From positions 3,844,001 through 3,908,000 of the forward strand of contig OZ253960.1 of assembly GCA_965267435.1 (NCBI GenBank): DNA of 64,000 nucleotides, in the 5' to 3' direction. Below the pieces are notes generated by a model. It did not search any database. It was not told where the DNA came from and worked only from the letters and a program-made list of their open reading frames with translations. The stretch's first letter is position 1. Every line of letters begins with the position of its first letter. This stretch comes from JAWPMT01 sp965267435. Lineage in GTDB: Bacteria > Bacteroidota > Bacteroidia > Cytophagales > Cyclobacteriaceae. Position numbers and translations under genes: made by a program. This document shows, piece after piece, positions 14,731 through 24,263 of the stretch.

Positions 14731-15163
14731 TGGCTCAATTGAATTAGAATGGGAAGATAGATGTTATAACTCATTGGCAAAACACATGTTTGAGTCCGTG
14801 TTGAAGATCCCATTTAACAAAAGAGCAAGAAGCATAAGTCCGAGACAAGACATGGTCCAGCGCGGGCCAGAGGGGTCAAAGGCTCGGACATGCGCGAGGC
14901 GGCCTGAAAGGAGAGAGTGCGACTTGTTCCGTGAAGGATTTCGCTAATCTCTCCTTCAGGGGTGAGATGGCCATGCGTGATTTGGCCTGTGCGCCCCATC
15001 AAAATCTGTCACTTTGCGTCATTTTGACATTTTTTAACAAACGCTAGCGCACGATTCCTGTCACTTTGGCGTAGTAAGAGCAAGTCCGGTGGCATTTTGA
15101 GTGCTGGCATAAATTTCGATCAATAGTGATTGAACACGATGTTGAACGAAAAACTTAAAGGAA
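14731..15163. other. intergenic region with the hsp20 regulatory sequences
   Basis: A region of 433 nt without a credible gene, upstream of hsp20. It contains two copies of CTGTCACTTTG (15004-15014 and 15058-15068), an inverted repeat TGTCA...TGACA (15005-15027) and a sigma-54-like element at 15090-15105. The first 250 nt show nothing I can assign. Confidence 0.5.
15090..15105 (+). promoter_or_regulatory. candidate sigma-54 (-24/-12) promoter of hsp20
   Basis: TGGCATTTTGAGTGCT has GG and GC dinucleotides separated by exactly 10 nt, as in TGGCAC-N5-TTGC. It lies about 60 nt upstream of the hsp20 ATG. Two CTGTCACTTTG repeats further upstream could be activator sites. One position of the -12 box differs (GTGC for TTGC). 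Confidence 0.45.
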
Positions 15164-15595
15164 ATGGCACTTACAAAATATAACCCGGTTAACTATTCTC
15201 CTGTGTCATTTAGAAGTCTCGTAGATCGATTCTTCAACGATGATTTCAACGGGGGGATGAACGTTTCAGAGTTCTCACCCAGGGTGGACATAGCTGAGAC
15301 TGAGAAGGCGTTTGAAATTGAATTTTCCCTGCCTGGTGTGAAAAAGGATGATATCAGAATCGATGTGAATGATGGTCGCCTAACCGTCAGTGGCGAAAGA
15401 AAATTCAAGGAAGAAAAAAACGAAAAGAATTATCGTAGCGTTGAGAGCTACTACGGCACCTTCAGTAGGTCCTTCCATTTGCCTGACAATGTCAATGATG
15501 AGCATGTCAACGCAAAGTACGAAGACGGCGTTTTGAAGGTGATTTTACCAAAAGATGAAAAAAAAGTTGCGAAAAAGACGATCGCAATCAAATAA
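15164..15595 (+). CDS. small heat shock protein Hsp20
   Basis: A 143-residue alpha-crystallin-type chaperone. A short N-terminal arm (SFRSLVDRFFNDDF) precedes the alpha-crystallin domain (about residues 40-130) with PRVDIAETEKAFEIEFSLPG, DGRLTVSGERKFKEE and the closing GVLKVILPK, the family's 'GVL' signature. The C-terminal tail (KKTIAIK) carries the I-x-I anchor used in oligomer assembly. It holds unfolding proteins in an ATP-independent way in the cytoplasm. The upstream sigma-54-like element and the HtrA protease gene downstream suggest a stress-response cluster. Confidence 0.95.
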   Translation: MALTKYNPVNYSPVSFRSLVDRFFNDDFNGGMNVSEFSPRVDIAETEKAFEIEFSLPGVKKDDIRIDVNDGRLTVSGERKFKEEKNEKNYRSVESYYGTFSRSFHLPDNVNDEHVNAKYEDGVLKVILPKDEKKVAKKTIAIK

Positions 15596-15630
15596 AATCA
15601 GTTTAAGTAGGTGAGTTAGGTTAGGTGATG

Positions 15631-15660
15631 AAAGGGCGGGCTTCCCAGGCTCGCCTTTTC
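15631..15660 (+). terminator. intrinsic terminator after hsp20
   Basis: AAAGGGCGGGC ... GCTCGCCTTTT stem with G-U pairs followed by a short T-rich tail (TTTTCTTG), about 35 nt after the hsp20 stop. Confidence 0.7.
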
Positions 15661-15795
15661 TTGTTTATGCGCTCCCCGCGCACGTGTGTTAAATGATGTT
15701 AAGCACCATCACCTCTTCGTCCTCTTCCCCGTAAAAGCGAACAAAGGTCATACGAATAAAGTATATTGATAGAAAGATCCGGTCCTTAAAAAGAT

Positions 15796-17307
15796 ATGAA
15801 GATGAAGACAAGAAACTTAGCATTTGCAATGGTCCTCTCCTCGGCAATGGGTGGGGTCATCGCGATCGTAGGATACTCATGGTTGGCACCAGCGGCCAGC
15901 CCCAACAATACACCAGGCATCCCAGCGAACTACACATCTTCGCTGCCTGCAAGCTTCACCAACTATGTGACGGATACGACGAGCATCGCCGTCGCAGGTG
16001 GGCTCAACTTCGTGGTTGCCGCCCAGGAAGCCACTCCCTCCGTAGTGCATATCCGCACTACCTATGATGGAAGCACAGCCACCAGGGCCCAAAATCCATT
16101 TGAGGACTTCTTTAGAGATTATTTTGACCAAGCGCCACAACGTGGCAATCGACCACAATCCAGGGGTAGCGGCTCAGGCGTGATCTTCACCGACGATGGC
16201 TATATCGTCACCAATAATCACGTGGTGGACGGTGCCAGTGAAATAGAAGTGCTGCTTACTGACAATCGATCGTACCCCGCAAGAATGATCGGCACAGATC
16301 CGAATACGGATCTCGCGGTCATCAAGATCGAAGAATATGACTTGAACCCCATCTCCTGGGGCAATAGTGAGGAAACACAAATCGGCGAGTGGGTATTGGC
16401 CGTGGGGAACCCTTACGAATTCCGATCTACCGTGACCGCAGGTATCGTGAGTGCAAAGGCTCGGAGCATCGATATCCTTCGATCTCGCAACAGGTCGAGT
16501 CTGACGATTGAGTCCTTTATCCAGACAGACGCCGCGGTGAATCCCGGCAATAGTGGAGGCGCCTTGGTGAACCTCCGTGGAGAGTTGGTAGGTATCAACA
16601 CTGCCATTGCCTCTCCCACAGGGAGTTTTGCCGGCTACTCTTTTGCTGTACCTGTGACGCTGGTAAAAAAGGTGGCCAGTGACCTGGTAGAATTTGGTGC
16701 CGTTCAAAGAGCACTGCTGGGCGTAAATATTCGAGATGTCAGCGCGCAACTGGCGGAGCAGGAAGACCTGGAGGTAGTAAAAGGTATCTACATCGAGCGA
16801 GTGGTGGACAATAGTGCTGCCGAAGAATCTGGCATCGAACCCGGAGACGTGATTGTCAGCGTGAATGGCCGTCAGGTGAATAGCGTATCTGAGTTGCAGG
16901 AGCAAGTGGCGCTGAACCGCCCAGGAGATGAAATCGATGTAACCTACATCAGAGATGGGCGAACAAGGACGGTGAAAGCGCGCCTAAAGAACTCTTACGG
17001 TACGACAGAAACGGTCGAAGTAGCGGGCAATGTATTCTCAACCGAAGGCGCCACGTTCGCTGACATCTCACGCGAGGAGATGGAGGATCTGGGTATCAGT
17101 GGTGGTGTGAAACTCCAGGAACTAGCCTCTGGCGTCTGGAAAGAAGCTGGAATCAAAGAAGGGTTTGTGATCACCCGCATCGACAAAGAAGAAATCAGGA
17201 ACCTGGATGATCTGGTAAACTCCATTGAGCGTCCGCGGGGCGAAGGCATGCTGATAGAGGGGTACTATGCAAATGGCGAAAAGGCATTTTACGGCATAGG
17301 TTGGTAA
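15796..17307 (+). CDS. degP: HtrA/DegP-family periplasmic serine protease
   Basis: A 503-residue Do-type protease. An N-terminal signal/anchor helix (about residues 8-32) is followed by the trypsin-like domain with the full triad: His142 in TNNHVV, Asp172 in NTDLAVIKI and Ser253 in NPGNSGGAL. Two PDZ domains follow. The first (about 300-390) has LLGVNIRDV and the EESGIEPGDVIVSVNG carboxylate-binding pattern; the second (about 410-500) has AGIKEGFVITRID. It degrades or refolds damaged envelope proteins. A strong terminator follows, so it is a single-gene unit next to hsp20. Confidence 0.93.
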   Translation: MKMKTRNLAFAMVLSSAMGGVIAIVGYSWLAPAASPNNTPGIPANYTSSLPASFTNYVTDTTSIAVAGGLNFVVAAQEATPSVVHIRTTYDGSTATRAQNPFEDFFRDYFDQAPQRGNRPQSRGSGSGVIFTDDGYIVTNNHVVDGASEIEVLLTDNRSYPARMIGTDPNTDLAVIKIEEYDLNPISWGNSEETQIGEWVLAVGNPYEFRSTVTAGIVSAKARSIDILRSRNRSSLTIESFIQTDAAVNPGNSGGALVNLRGELVGINTAIASPTGSFAGYSFAVPVTLVKKVASDLVEFGAVQRALLGVNIRDVSAQLAEQEDLEVVKGIYIERVVDNSAAEESGIEPGDVIVSVNGRQVNSVSELQEQVALNRPGDEIDVTYIRDGRTRTVKARLKNSYGTTETVEVAGNVFSTEGATFADISREEMEDLGISGGVKLQELASGVWKEAGIKEGFVITRIDKEEIRNLDDLVNSIERPRGEGMLIEGYYANGEKAFYGIGW

Positions 17308-17337
17308 GTTGTAGTAGTTAGTTGGTGCAGTAAATGG

Positions 17338-17369
17338 GCCGTCTTCCTATTTGGGAGGCGGCTTTTTTT
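17338..17369 (+). terminator. intrinsic terminator after the HtrA gene
   Basis: GCCGTCTTCC-TATTT-GGGAGGCGGC stem-loop followed by seven T residues, 31 nt after the stop codon. Confidence 0.88.
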
Positions 17370-17377
17370 GTATTAGC

Positions 17378-18037
17378 TCAAAAATGCTCCAGCCGCTCCT
17401 CCACAATCGAATCCAAGGCCGCCCCCCTCTCCACCAGCTGTGCGAAGATCGCTTTGCGAATCGCTGTGTAACGCAGGAGGTGCAACATGTAGTTGCGAAA
17501 CTGGGGTGTACTGTGGTACTGGTCATTGAGCACCTCACCCCCAAAGTATTGAAAATTGGTTTCGAAGTAAGGACGGAGATCCTGTTTGATGAAAGATTGC
17601 TCATCATCACTCACCTCCTCCGCAGCAAGCGAATACTGGTAGTAGGTCTCTAACGCCTCGCGAAGGTCAACATCATCGAAAAAGCGCTGGTCGATCTGCG
17701 GCTTGACTAAAATGATGGGCTCTTCATCCCGAACACGTACACTGAGCGGAATGACGACATCGATCATGATGGCATTGACAGAATCAATCAATACCGAGTC
17801 CGCAGGCCCAAGAATCGTTTGTATCCTGTTCTCGGCGCTATCGAGCAGGTCAATTCGATCGCCCAACTCGGCAGGTAGTTGGTCACATTCCGAGGATAGC
17901 AGTTCCAGCAATTCCCTGTCCTGCTGTCGCTGGCGCCGGTCATCGCCGAGTTGCGAAAAGTAAAAGGCCAAAAGAACGCCGAAGAAGACCATCGCAAATT
18001 CGACGAGGTAATTGAGGATATTTTTCTTGTTGGACAT
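17378..18037 (-). CDS. single-pass membrane protein of unknown function (DUF6090-like layout)
   Basis: A 219-residue protein. The N-terminus (NILNYLVEFAMVFFGVLLAFYFSQLGDDRRQRQQDREL) is a single transmembrane helix followed by a charged, helical segment, as in the many Bacteroidota DUF6090-type proteins. The remaining 170 residues are acidic and helical, ending AALDSIVEERLEHF. No catalytic motif is visible. The segment after the helix is probably periplasmic. It is transcribed divergently from the GerW gene and converges on the HtrA terminator. Confidence 0.65.
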   Translation of the reverse strand: MSNKKNILNYLVEFAMVFFGVLLAFYFSQLGDDRRQRQQDRELLELLSSECDQLPAELGDRIDLLDSAENRIQTILGPADSVLIDSVNAIMIDVVIPLSVRVRDEEPIILVKPQIDQRFFDDVDLREALETYYQYSLAAEEVSDDEQSFIKQDLRPYFETNFQYFGGEVLNDQYHSTPQFRNYMLHLLRYTAIRKAIFAQLVERGAALDSIVEERLEHF

Positions 18038-18205
18038 AGTTTGGCAGAGCTGGGCGTTTTTCCTGGTCTAATTAAATACAAATCGCGCGAGTCACGCAGG
18101 GGCGATGGACTTTTGTTGTCATCCACCGCATCAACGGTGCGCATCCCACCCTCTTACCTGATGTCAATCATAGTTTCGAGGAACGGCTTTGTGTACCTTC
18201 AGACT

Positions 18206-18595
18206 ATGGCAAAGAAATCAGACAATACCATGAAAACGCAGGAATTCATACGATCGGTAATGGACAAGCTACAATCAAACGCCAACGTGAAAACTGTTTA
18301 TGGCGATCCGGTGGAAACCCAGGAAAAGACCATCATCCCGGTAGCACGCATTGCCTATGGGTTTGGGGGAGGTTTTGGCGAAGGCCACAAGGACAGGAAA
18401 GAGACTGCTGCTGATGATCTCGGAGGAGAAGGAGGCGGTGGCGGCAGTGGGCTCATGGTACGTCCCATTGGCGTCGTGGAAGTAACTAAAGAGAAGACCG
18501 AATTTGTTGCGCTTCGCTCAAACAAGAAATTGCTGCAAGCAGCCGCAGTGGGCGGTGTTATTGCTTTGATCCTAAGGCGCCTGCTGCGTCGATAA
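18206..18595 (+). CDS. GerW/YtfJ-family protein
   Basis: A 129-residue protein with the GerW (spore protein YtfJ) domain. It has SNANVKTVYGDPVETQEKTIIPVARIAYGFGGGFG near 27-60, a Gly-rich variable loop (GGEGGGGGSG) and GLMVRPIGVVEVTKEKTEFVAL. It ends in a hydrophobic helix and Arg tail (LLQAAAVGGVIALILRRLLRR). The ATG at 18206 starts the conserved part; the upstream in-frame extension lies in the divergent promoter region. The family is named from Bacillus spores but also occurs in non-spore-formers, where its role is unknown. Confidence 0.82.
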   Translation: MAKKSDNTMKTQEFIRSVMDKLQSNANVKTVYGDPVETQEKTIIPVARIAYGFGGGFGEGHKDRKETAADDLGGEGGGGGSGLMVRPIGVVEVTKEKTEFVALRSNKKLLQAAAVGGVIALILRRLLRR

Positions 18596-18738
18596 GCCGC
18601 GAAACCCCTTTTCGAGGCATCCGGTCATTTTTTGCTTTTCGTCGAAATCCAACCTGAAGGTTCACTTCGTATATGGAGTCAACCCTTCAAGGGAGACTAC
18701 TGCTAACAGCGCAATTCGACAAAGCAAATACGAAATAA

Positions 18739-19845
18739 ATGGACAGCATAGCAATCGAACAAAACAGGACCCTCAAATGGCCGGAGATTTATAGCCTGGC
18801 AGCGCTAAACGCCGCCGTCGTCATCAGTTGGATAGCCTATCACGAGTATCAGCCTGTACTCATCGAGCGCTTCAACTTCCATGGGCTTGTGGACTTTATG
18901 ATCGCATCGAAGGCCATCATTCTCGTGGTCGTACCGCCAATAGCGGGATGGCTCGCCGACAAGATCCTCGAAAAGAACGGCAAGTTTTTCACAATGTTTA
19001 CGATTGGCATTGGGGCCACGGCGATGACGTTTATGGTCGTCGCCTCGCTGATCGGGGCCGCACCCATTCAAGCCGCAAAATCCGCACTCCCCATCATGAT
19101 CGTGCTCTGGCTGATAGCCATGAACCTGTTTATAAGTCCGGCCAATTCGATGATCGAGGCTTTCGCTCCCGCGAAGCAACTGCCGATTGTCGTAGGCTTC
19201 CTTTTTCTGATCACTGAGCTGATCTATGCGCTGGAGCCGGTGATAGTGAAACTCTTGCGATTCTTTGGCGACACCCTCACCTTCTTCGTCGGGGGCGTCC
19301 TCATTTCAGTATCCGGCTATATTTTTCACCGCGTTTCCAGCAACGAGGTCATGCTTCGAAAACAAGAACTGGTGGAGCGACCCGCAAGGCAGGTCCGTCC
19401 CATTGCCTACCTGGCGATTGTCATGGTGGGCTTACAACTCGGACTGGGCAAGGCATTTCTTGTGGAGTTCTTTCCCCACGCAATGTCCGAGCGATTCACA
19501 AACTACGCCGACATAGCTGACTACATCGCACTGGGTCTACTTGCTTTCTCAGCGTTTTTGGCATTTGCCGTCGGTAAATTCGTCGCCAAAAAAGGCTCAC
19601 GGAAGGTCATTCCACTAAGCGCCGGGGTTCTGGGTCTGGGCATACTTTTGATACTTTTTGGCCATCATCCCATTCTTTACCTGGCTGGCGGCGGCGTCAC
19701 GGCATGCTCATTTAGCTTTCTAAATGTCAGCGGACTTCCTTTCGCCATTCAAAATTTATCCATCAAGCACATCACTTACGGGGTGGGAGTTTTTATCGGC
19801 GCCTCAGAGCTATTCACCGGGTTGTTTGAGTACTACTTGAGATAG
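18739..19845 (+). CDS. MFS-type membrane transporter
   Basis: A 368-residue polytopic protein with about eleven hydrophobic segments from residue 17 to the C-terminus. The loop after the second segment (GWLADKILEKNGK) resembles the MFS 'GxLaDrxGrr' motif, and a large cytoplasmic loop (HRVSSNEVMLRKQELVERPARQ, near 200) separates the halves. The substrate is unknown; similarity to named subfamilies is weak. It is slightly shorter than a standard 12-helix MFS protein. It is monocistronic, with its stop 336 nt before the desaturase. Confidence 0.7.
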   Translation: MDSIAIEQNRTLKWPEIYSLAALNAAVVISWIAYHEYQPVLIERFNFHGLVDFMIASKAIILVVVPPIAGWLADKILEKNGKFFTMFTIGIGATAMTFMVVASLIGAAPIQAAKSALPIMIVLWLIAMNLFISPANSMIEAFAPAKQLPIVVGFLFLITELIYALEPVIVKLLRFFGDTLTFFVGGVLISVSGYIFHRVSSNEVMLRKQELVERPARQVRPIAYLAIVMVGLQLGLGKAFLVEFFPHAMSERFTNYADIADYIALGLLAFSAFLAFAVGKFVAKKGSRKVIPLSAGVLGLGILLILFGHHPILYLAGGGVTACSFSFLNVSGLPFAIQNLSIKHITYGVGVFIGASELFTGLFEYYLR

Positions 19846-20181
19846 ATCGCGGAGCTCTGGAATCATCGCTGGTGCTCGAAGGAGTAGTGAATGAACCTCA
19901 TTCAGCAAGAAATCCCCCATAAAACATGCACAGACACATAGATCCTTTGGGTGCATGACGTATGTTTGTGACATCAATTTCATGATATTCCTTTTTCGGA
20001 GTTCCTGCCGCCACGGTCATTCCCAGATTGTACTATCCTGACTTTGTAAGAGCTCGCGTGTTATCATGATCTGACGTCCTGCTGCACGATCATCTCGCTA
20101 TCTGTTTTTTTTCGATTAGCACGCCCAAATCACAAAGTACTGCTTAACACTGGAAGTACATTCATTTTATCACCCTTTGGA
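19846..20181. other. intergenic stretch, nothing recognised
   Basis: Lies between the transporter and the desaturase. No open frame with recognisable features, no terminator hairpin with a U-tract and no clear consensus promoter. It presumably holds the desaturase promoter. Confidence 0.5.
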
Positions 20182-21282
20182 ATGATCCATTACAAGTTTT
20201 CGAAAGAAGTCAACAAGGAATTTTCTAAAACCCTCAAAACCCGCGTCAACGCCTACTTTCGCGAAAACAATATCTGCCGCAATGGCGACCATCGGATGGC
20301 CCTGAAATCGGCCATCGCCATTGGGTTTTATGTGTCCCTGTATCTGCTCATCGTCTTGGGTGGCATCTCCAACATCCCGGCACTCTTCGCATTGTGGATG
20401 CTAATGGGTGTGGGACAGGCCTTTATTGGGACGGCGGTCATGCACGATGTGTTGCACGGGTCCTTCTCCAAAAAGAAATCTGTGAATGCATGGATGAATC
20501 TCTCCGCTATGATCGTCGGAGTGGAGCCTTTCACGTGGAAGATCCAGCACAATGTGTTGCATCACACCTATACCAATATCGAGGACGCTGATGAAGATAT
20601 TGAAGTCAAATACGTCTTGCGCTTCACAGAAAATCAACCTCGGCGGTGGTTCCACCGCTTCCAGCATATCTACGTTGTTTTTTTCTATAGCATCCCTATT
20701 GTGATATGGGCGACGGCCAAGGATTTCATCAAATTGGTCAAGTACAGGAAACTGGGTCTCGTCAATAAGGGCGCACCTTTTCGGAGAAGATTGGCTGGTA
20801 TCATATTTCGTAAGGCACTGTTCCATTTCTTCATGCTAGCGATTCCGATCATGGTCCTCCCTGTACCAGCGGGAATCGTAGTACTGATGTTTATATCCAT
20901 GCTTGTTGTCACGGGACTGTTCCTCAGTTTGATATTCCAAACAGCTCACCTCACATCGGATCTCACTTTTATACAGCAGGAGGAGGAGAACATTGAAGAG
21001 AACTGGTCTGTACATCAGCTCTACACTACGACCAACTACGCTCCCGACAGCAAGTTTTTCACATGGTTTTTCGGTGGCCTGAATTTCCAGGTAGAACATC
21101 ACCTGTTCCCTGATGTATGCCACATCCACTACCCCCAACTGGCCAAGATCGTAAAGAGCACCGCCCAGGAATTTGACCTCCCCTACCACTCACAACCGAC
21201 ATTTGGTTCGGCCATTGTGAAGCACTTCCAAATGCTACACGCACTGGGTAGGTACGATGTGTTGCCGGCTGGAGTGAAATGA
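20182..21282 (+). CDS. acyl-lipid/acyl-CoA fatty acid desaturase
   Basis: A 366-residue membrane di-iron desaturase. The three histidine boxes are present: HDVLHGS (about 89-95), QHNVLHHTYTN (about 115-125) and QVEHHLFP (about 307-314). The Gln before the third box is the front-end (delta-5/delta-6) and linoleoyl-CoA desaturase pattern. About four transmembrane helices flank the boxes. There is no fused cytochrome b5 domain, so a separate electron donor is needed. It introduces a double bond into fatty acyl chains, probably in cold adaptation or polyunsaturated lipid synthesis; the bond position cannot be read from sequence. Confidence 0.9.
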   Translation: MIHYKFSKEVNKEFSKTLKTRVNAYFRENNICRNGDHRMALKSAIAIGFYVSLYLLIVLGGISNIPALFALWMLMGVGQAFIGTAVMHDVLHGSFSKKKSVNAWMNLSAMIVGVEPFTWKIQHNVLHHTYTNIEDADEDIEVKYVLRFTENQPRRWFHRFQHIYVVFFYSIPIVIWATAKDFIKLVKYRKLGLVNKGAPFRRRLAGIIFRKALFHFFMLAIPIMVLPVPAGIVVLMFISMLVVTGLFLSLIFQTAHLTSDLTFIQQEEENIEENWSVHQLYTTTNYAPDSKFFTWFFGGLNFQVEHHLFPDVCHIHYPQLAKIVKSTAQEFDLPYHSQPTFGSAIVKHFQMLHALGRYDVLPAGVK

Positions 21283-21338
21283 TCACAACCCTCCGTCCGG
21301 AAGCTGAGACTTGAAACGGTTCCTTAGAAGGATTTAGA

Positions 21339-21656
21339 CTATTCCTTTGGCGAAGCTGTACTTTCTTCCTCCCATGTCTCCGGATTGGTCGGGGGCGGAG
21401 ATGCATCCTGCGGCACTTCCGTTTTCTTCTCCGCCTTGGGAGGCACCCCTTGCTTGTTCCTCCGGAAAATAACAGGGGAAAGCCATAAGAAAGCTGTAAA
21501 CGTACCTATCAGGAAGCTGATTAATAGCAGTAAGGCCATGGAAGTCTCTGCGGACCATCCCAGGAACTTGATGGTGGCATACTCCGAGTTTTGAACGGAG
21601 AAAATCACCAACACCAAAGCCATTAAGAGGGTAAGAATGATGCGAACGTATCTCAT
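21339..21656 (-). CDS. LapA-domain (DUF1049) membrane protein
   Basis: A 105-residue protein with two transmembrane helices (RIILTLLMALVLVIFSVQN and SMALLLLISFLIGTFTAFLW). Between them is the family signature VQNSEYATIKFLGWSAETS. A Pro/Glu-rich soluble tail follows (EVPQDASPPPTNPETWEEE). LapA/DUF1049 proteins are small inner-membrane proteins; the Escherichia coli LapA acts with LapB in lipopolysaccharide assembly control, but no lapB is adjacent here. It converges on the desaturase gene. Confidence 0.8.
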   Translation of the reverse strand: MRYVRIILTLLMALVLVIFSVQNSEYATIKFLGWSAETSMALLLLISFLIGTFTAFLWLSPVIFRRNKQGVPPKAEKKTEVPQDASPPPTNPETWEEESTASPKE

Positions 21657-21872
21657 GTCCGGGTTTCGTTAATGTGGTAATCTTTCAGTTATAACAGGCA
21701 AATCGGTTTTTCAGATCGCCTCCCGCTAAACTACCTGAAAAAAACGACCAAGGACCATGAGTTGCGCTGGTTTTGTGGTTGATAAGTCACCTACAACTGC
21801 CAGCCAATCCAACCGAACATAGTGAGACTCTCACTAACTAGTCAACTCAAAATGAAATGTGCAGCTTTGTGC

Positions 21873-24263
21873 TCATTCTGGAGCAGCGACTCTACTCTGG
21901 TGCTCCTCATCCACAATCACCTTAAATCGCAGATTGTCATCGTAAGGAACGGGCTCGCTGTAGCGAGGGCTGTCCGCCGTAGGGTCAGAACCATCTGTGG
22001 TATAGTGGATGGGCAGACCGGGAAACCGGACATTTGCACTGACAAGATCATTTTCAACCTTCAGACCAGGTAATGGCACTCGGTAATTCCACCCTCCGAG
22101 CAGGGCATTCAGCCGCGGGAGTTCCCTGCCACCTACCTGATGGACAAAATCACTCCAATCGGCATTTCGATCAGCTTCGCTTCCCCACTCTGGATCGCCT
22201 GTCCAGGCTCTTTCGACGAGGCCAAACATTTTGGGCATGATATAGTACTCCAAAGCTTCACCACCTCGCACCGTCTCTGACCATAGCTCCCCCTGGATCC
22301 CAAGGATATTCCGCTTTCCGGTTGTCGTCAATATCGACTGGTCCACGCTGACAGCATCTGGGTTCAACGACTGCCCAATATGGTAGGGTGATAGGGTAAA
22401 CGCCGACTTCGTATCGACAAACCCGGCCCACTTCAGTCCCGGCTCCGCCGGATCAGGATTATAAGCGAGATCGAAGTAAAGATTGGCGGCATTGCAGAGG
22501 ACTACTTCATAGCCTCGATTGGCGAGTCCATAGGCCAGCTCTTCATTGTGCCAGATATACGGTATCAACGATTGATCAGCACCACTTGGATCACCAATTA
22601 CTTCCTCCCACCCAGCGGTCCTCAGGCCTTTGGACTTCAACATCTGAGAAACACGAGAAACAAAGTATTGCAGGAGATACTCTGATGGATTTCGGCCCTC
22701 ACCTTGTGCAATCAGATCCTGACAACCGGGGGAGTAGGCCCAAGCGCCGTGCGGCACCTCATCACATCCAATGTGCAGGGTATTCAAGGGCACTCCTGCC
22801 TCACCATAGAGATCGATGAGATGATCGGCCACCAGCTCGACAAAATCGTAAGTAGACTCCTGGCACACGTTGATTACATTGTCCGAATATATCTGGGCGG
22901 AGATGTACTTGCTCGTATCACCCGGCTCGGCCAGGCGATAGGTGGCATCGCCGGAAGATGCCAGCCGGGCTTCCATGGCCTTGATGGCTGCACGTGCATG
23001 GCCAGGCAAGTCGACCTCGGGGATCACTTCAATATTCAGCGACTGGGCATACTGAAGGATATCGATCAGTTCCTCATTGGAATAGAAGCCGCTGCCGTGA
23101 TTGTCAGGACTGTCCGGATCGGGACCGGATCCGTAAGCCGGCAGAACATGCGTCATTTCATCTTCTGTATGTCCCCGCCGGGCGCCTACGGCTGTTAACT
23201 CGGGCAGTGCCGGCACTTCAAAGCGCCAACCCTCGTCGTCTGTCAGGTGGAAGTGGAACTTATTGAGCTTATAAAAAGCCATCATCCGTAGTAACTTCTT
23301 CACTACCTCTGGCTTCTGAAAATTCCTGGAGACATCAAGGTGCATGCCGCGGTATCCAAAAGCCGGCTCATCTTCCACTTCCAGATAAGGCAGCGTCAAC
23401 GTCCCATTTTTACTCGAAAGGTCATCGATATTTGCTGCGGAAAGGACACTCATCAGTCCGTAAAAAACGCCGGCCGGCGAACCTCCTCTGACATCCACTC
23501 CCTCTTCCGAGATGGACAGGCTGTAGCCTTCCTGCCCCAAAGAGCCATCAATCGACATTCGTAAGTTGCACTCTGTGCCAGCCTGAAAATTCGTTAGACC
23601 CACCTCTGATTGCAGCCAATCACCAAACTGGGCAGCGGTCGCCGCTAGATCCTCAGGGGCACAGTAAGTGATACCCTTTAAAGACAGCGTCCCATTTCCA
23701 CGCTCATATTTCACTGGGGTGGGGAAAATATCGTTGACCTGCACGGCAGGACGCTCCTCAATTATCGCGTTCTCCTCCCATCGGGAGGTGGGTGTTGGTC
23801 GATACTCTCCTGGGATGAGTGAAGGATCAATGGGCTTGATCTCAACCTCAAGTGCCTGTACTTCACCATTAGCGACCAAATAGACTCCTACTGGTAGTTG
23901 ATAGTCGTTGACCATCAGACCTTGCTGCGGCCAATCGGCGCCAATGCTCCCGCCATCTGGCAGTTCACTATTACCAGTGGGCTGCAGCTTCCAGTAGTCG
24001 CCGGTCACCCGCTCCAACTTCAAACCCGCGACCTCGGCTTGCACAGGCCCGACTGCAAACTGACTCCAATAGATGGCCCAGCCGGGGGCACTCACGCTTT
24101 CACCGGTCTCGTTGATGACCTGGATCTTGACAGTACTGACCTCGCTATCAAAATCGATTTGGACAACCTCGTAAGTCAGTCGCAAATTCTTTTGTTGGGC
24201 CTCCTTATCAGGAGTGCCACAGGCTGCAAGAAGTGCAACCAGCCAGGGAATGTAGTTTTTCAT
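21873..24263 (-). CDS. GH20 beta-N-acetylhexosaminidase, lipoprotein
   Basis: A 796-residue exported glycosidase. I start at the ATG at 24263 (MKNYIPWLVALLAAC), which gives a proper lipoprotein signal with Cys near 15. Domains in order: an N-terminal carbohydrate-binding CHB_HEX-like region (about 25-150), a GH20b alpha/beta domain (about 180-300), and the GH20 barrel with the DE catalytic pair in HIGCDEVPHG near 500. The last is a short C-terminal CHB_HEX_C-type domain (IHYTTDGSDPTADSPRYSEP). It removes terminal beta-GlcNAc or GalNAc from chitin oligosaccharides or glycoconjugates at the cell surface or periplasm. It points away from the sugar isomerase gene, so the two share a divergent control region. 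Confidence 0.93.
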   Translation of the reverse strand: MKNYIPWLVALLAACGTPDKEAQQKNLRLTYEVVQIDFDSEVSTVKIQVINETGESVSAPGWAIYWSQFAVGPVQAEVAGLKLERVTGDYWKLQPTGNSELPDGGSIGADWPQQGLMVNDYQLPVGVYLVANGEVQALEVEIKPIDPSLIPGEYRPTPTSRWEENAIIEERPAVQVNDIFPTPVKYERGNGTLSLKGITYCAPEDLAATAAQFGDWLQSEVGLTNFQAGTECNLRMSIDGSLGQEGYSLSISEEGVDVRGGSPAGVFYGLMSVLSAANIDDLSSKNGTLTLPYLEVEDEPAFGYRGMHLDVSRNFQKPEVVKKLLRMMAFYKLNKFHFHLTDDEGWRFEVPALPELTAVGARRGHTEDEMTHVLPAYGSGPDPDSPDNHGSGFYSNEELIDILQYAQSLNIEVIPEVDLPGHARAAIKAMEARLASSGDATYRLAEPGDTSKYISAQIYSDNVINVCQESTYDFVELVADHLIDLYGEAGVPLNTLHIGCDEVPHGAWAYSPGCQDLIAQGEGRNPSEYLLQYFVSRVSQMLKSKGLRTAGWEEVIGDPSGADQSLIPYIWHNEELAYGLANRGYEVVLCNAANLYFDLAYNPDPAEPGLKWAGFVDTKSAFTLSPYHIGQSLNPDAVSVDQSILTTTGKRNILGIQGELWSETVRGGEALEYYIMPKMFGLVERAWTGDPEWGSEADRNADWSDFVHQVGGRELPRLNALLGGWNYRVPLPGLKVENDLVSANVRFPGLPIHYTTDGSDPTADSPRYSEPVPYDDNLRFKVIVDEEHQSRVAAPE

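Noticed and set aside
16174..16905. 243-codon reverse open frame inside the HtrA gene
   Set aside because: Antisense shadow of a gene with an intact catalytic triad and PDZ domains; no domain of its own.
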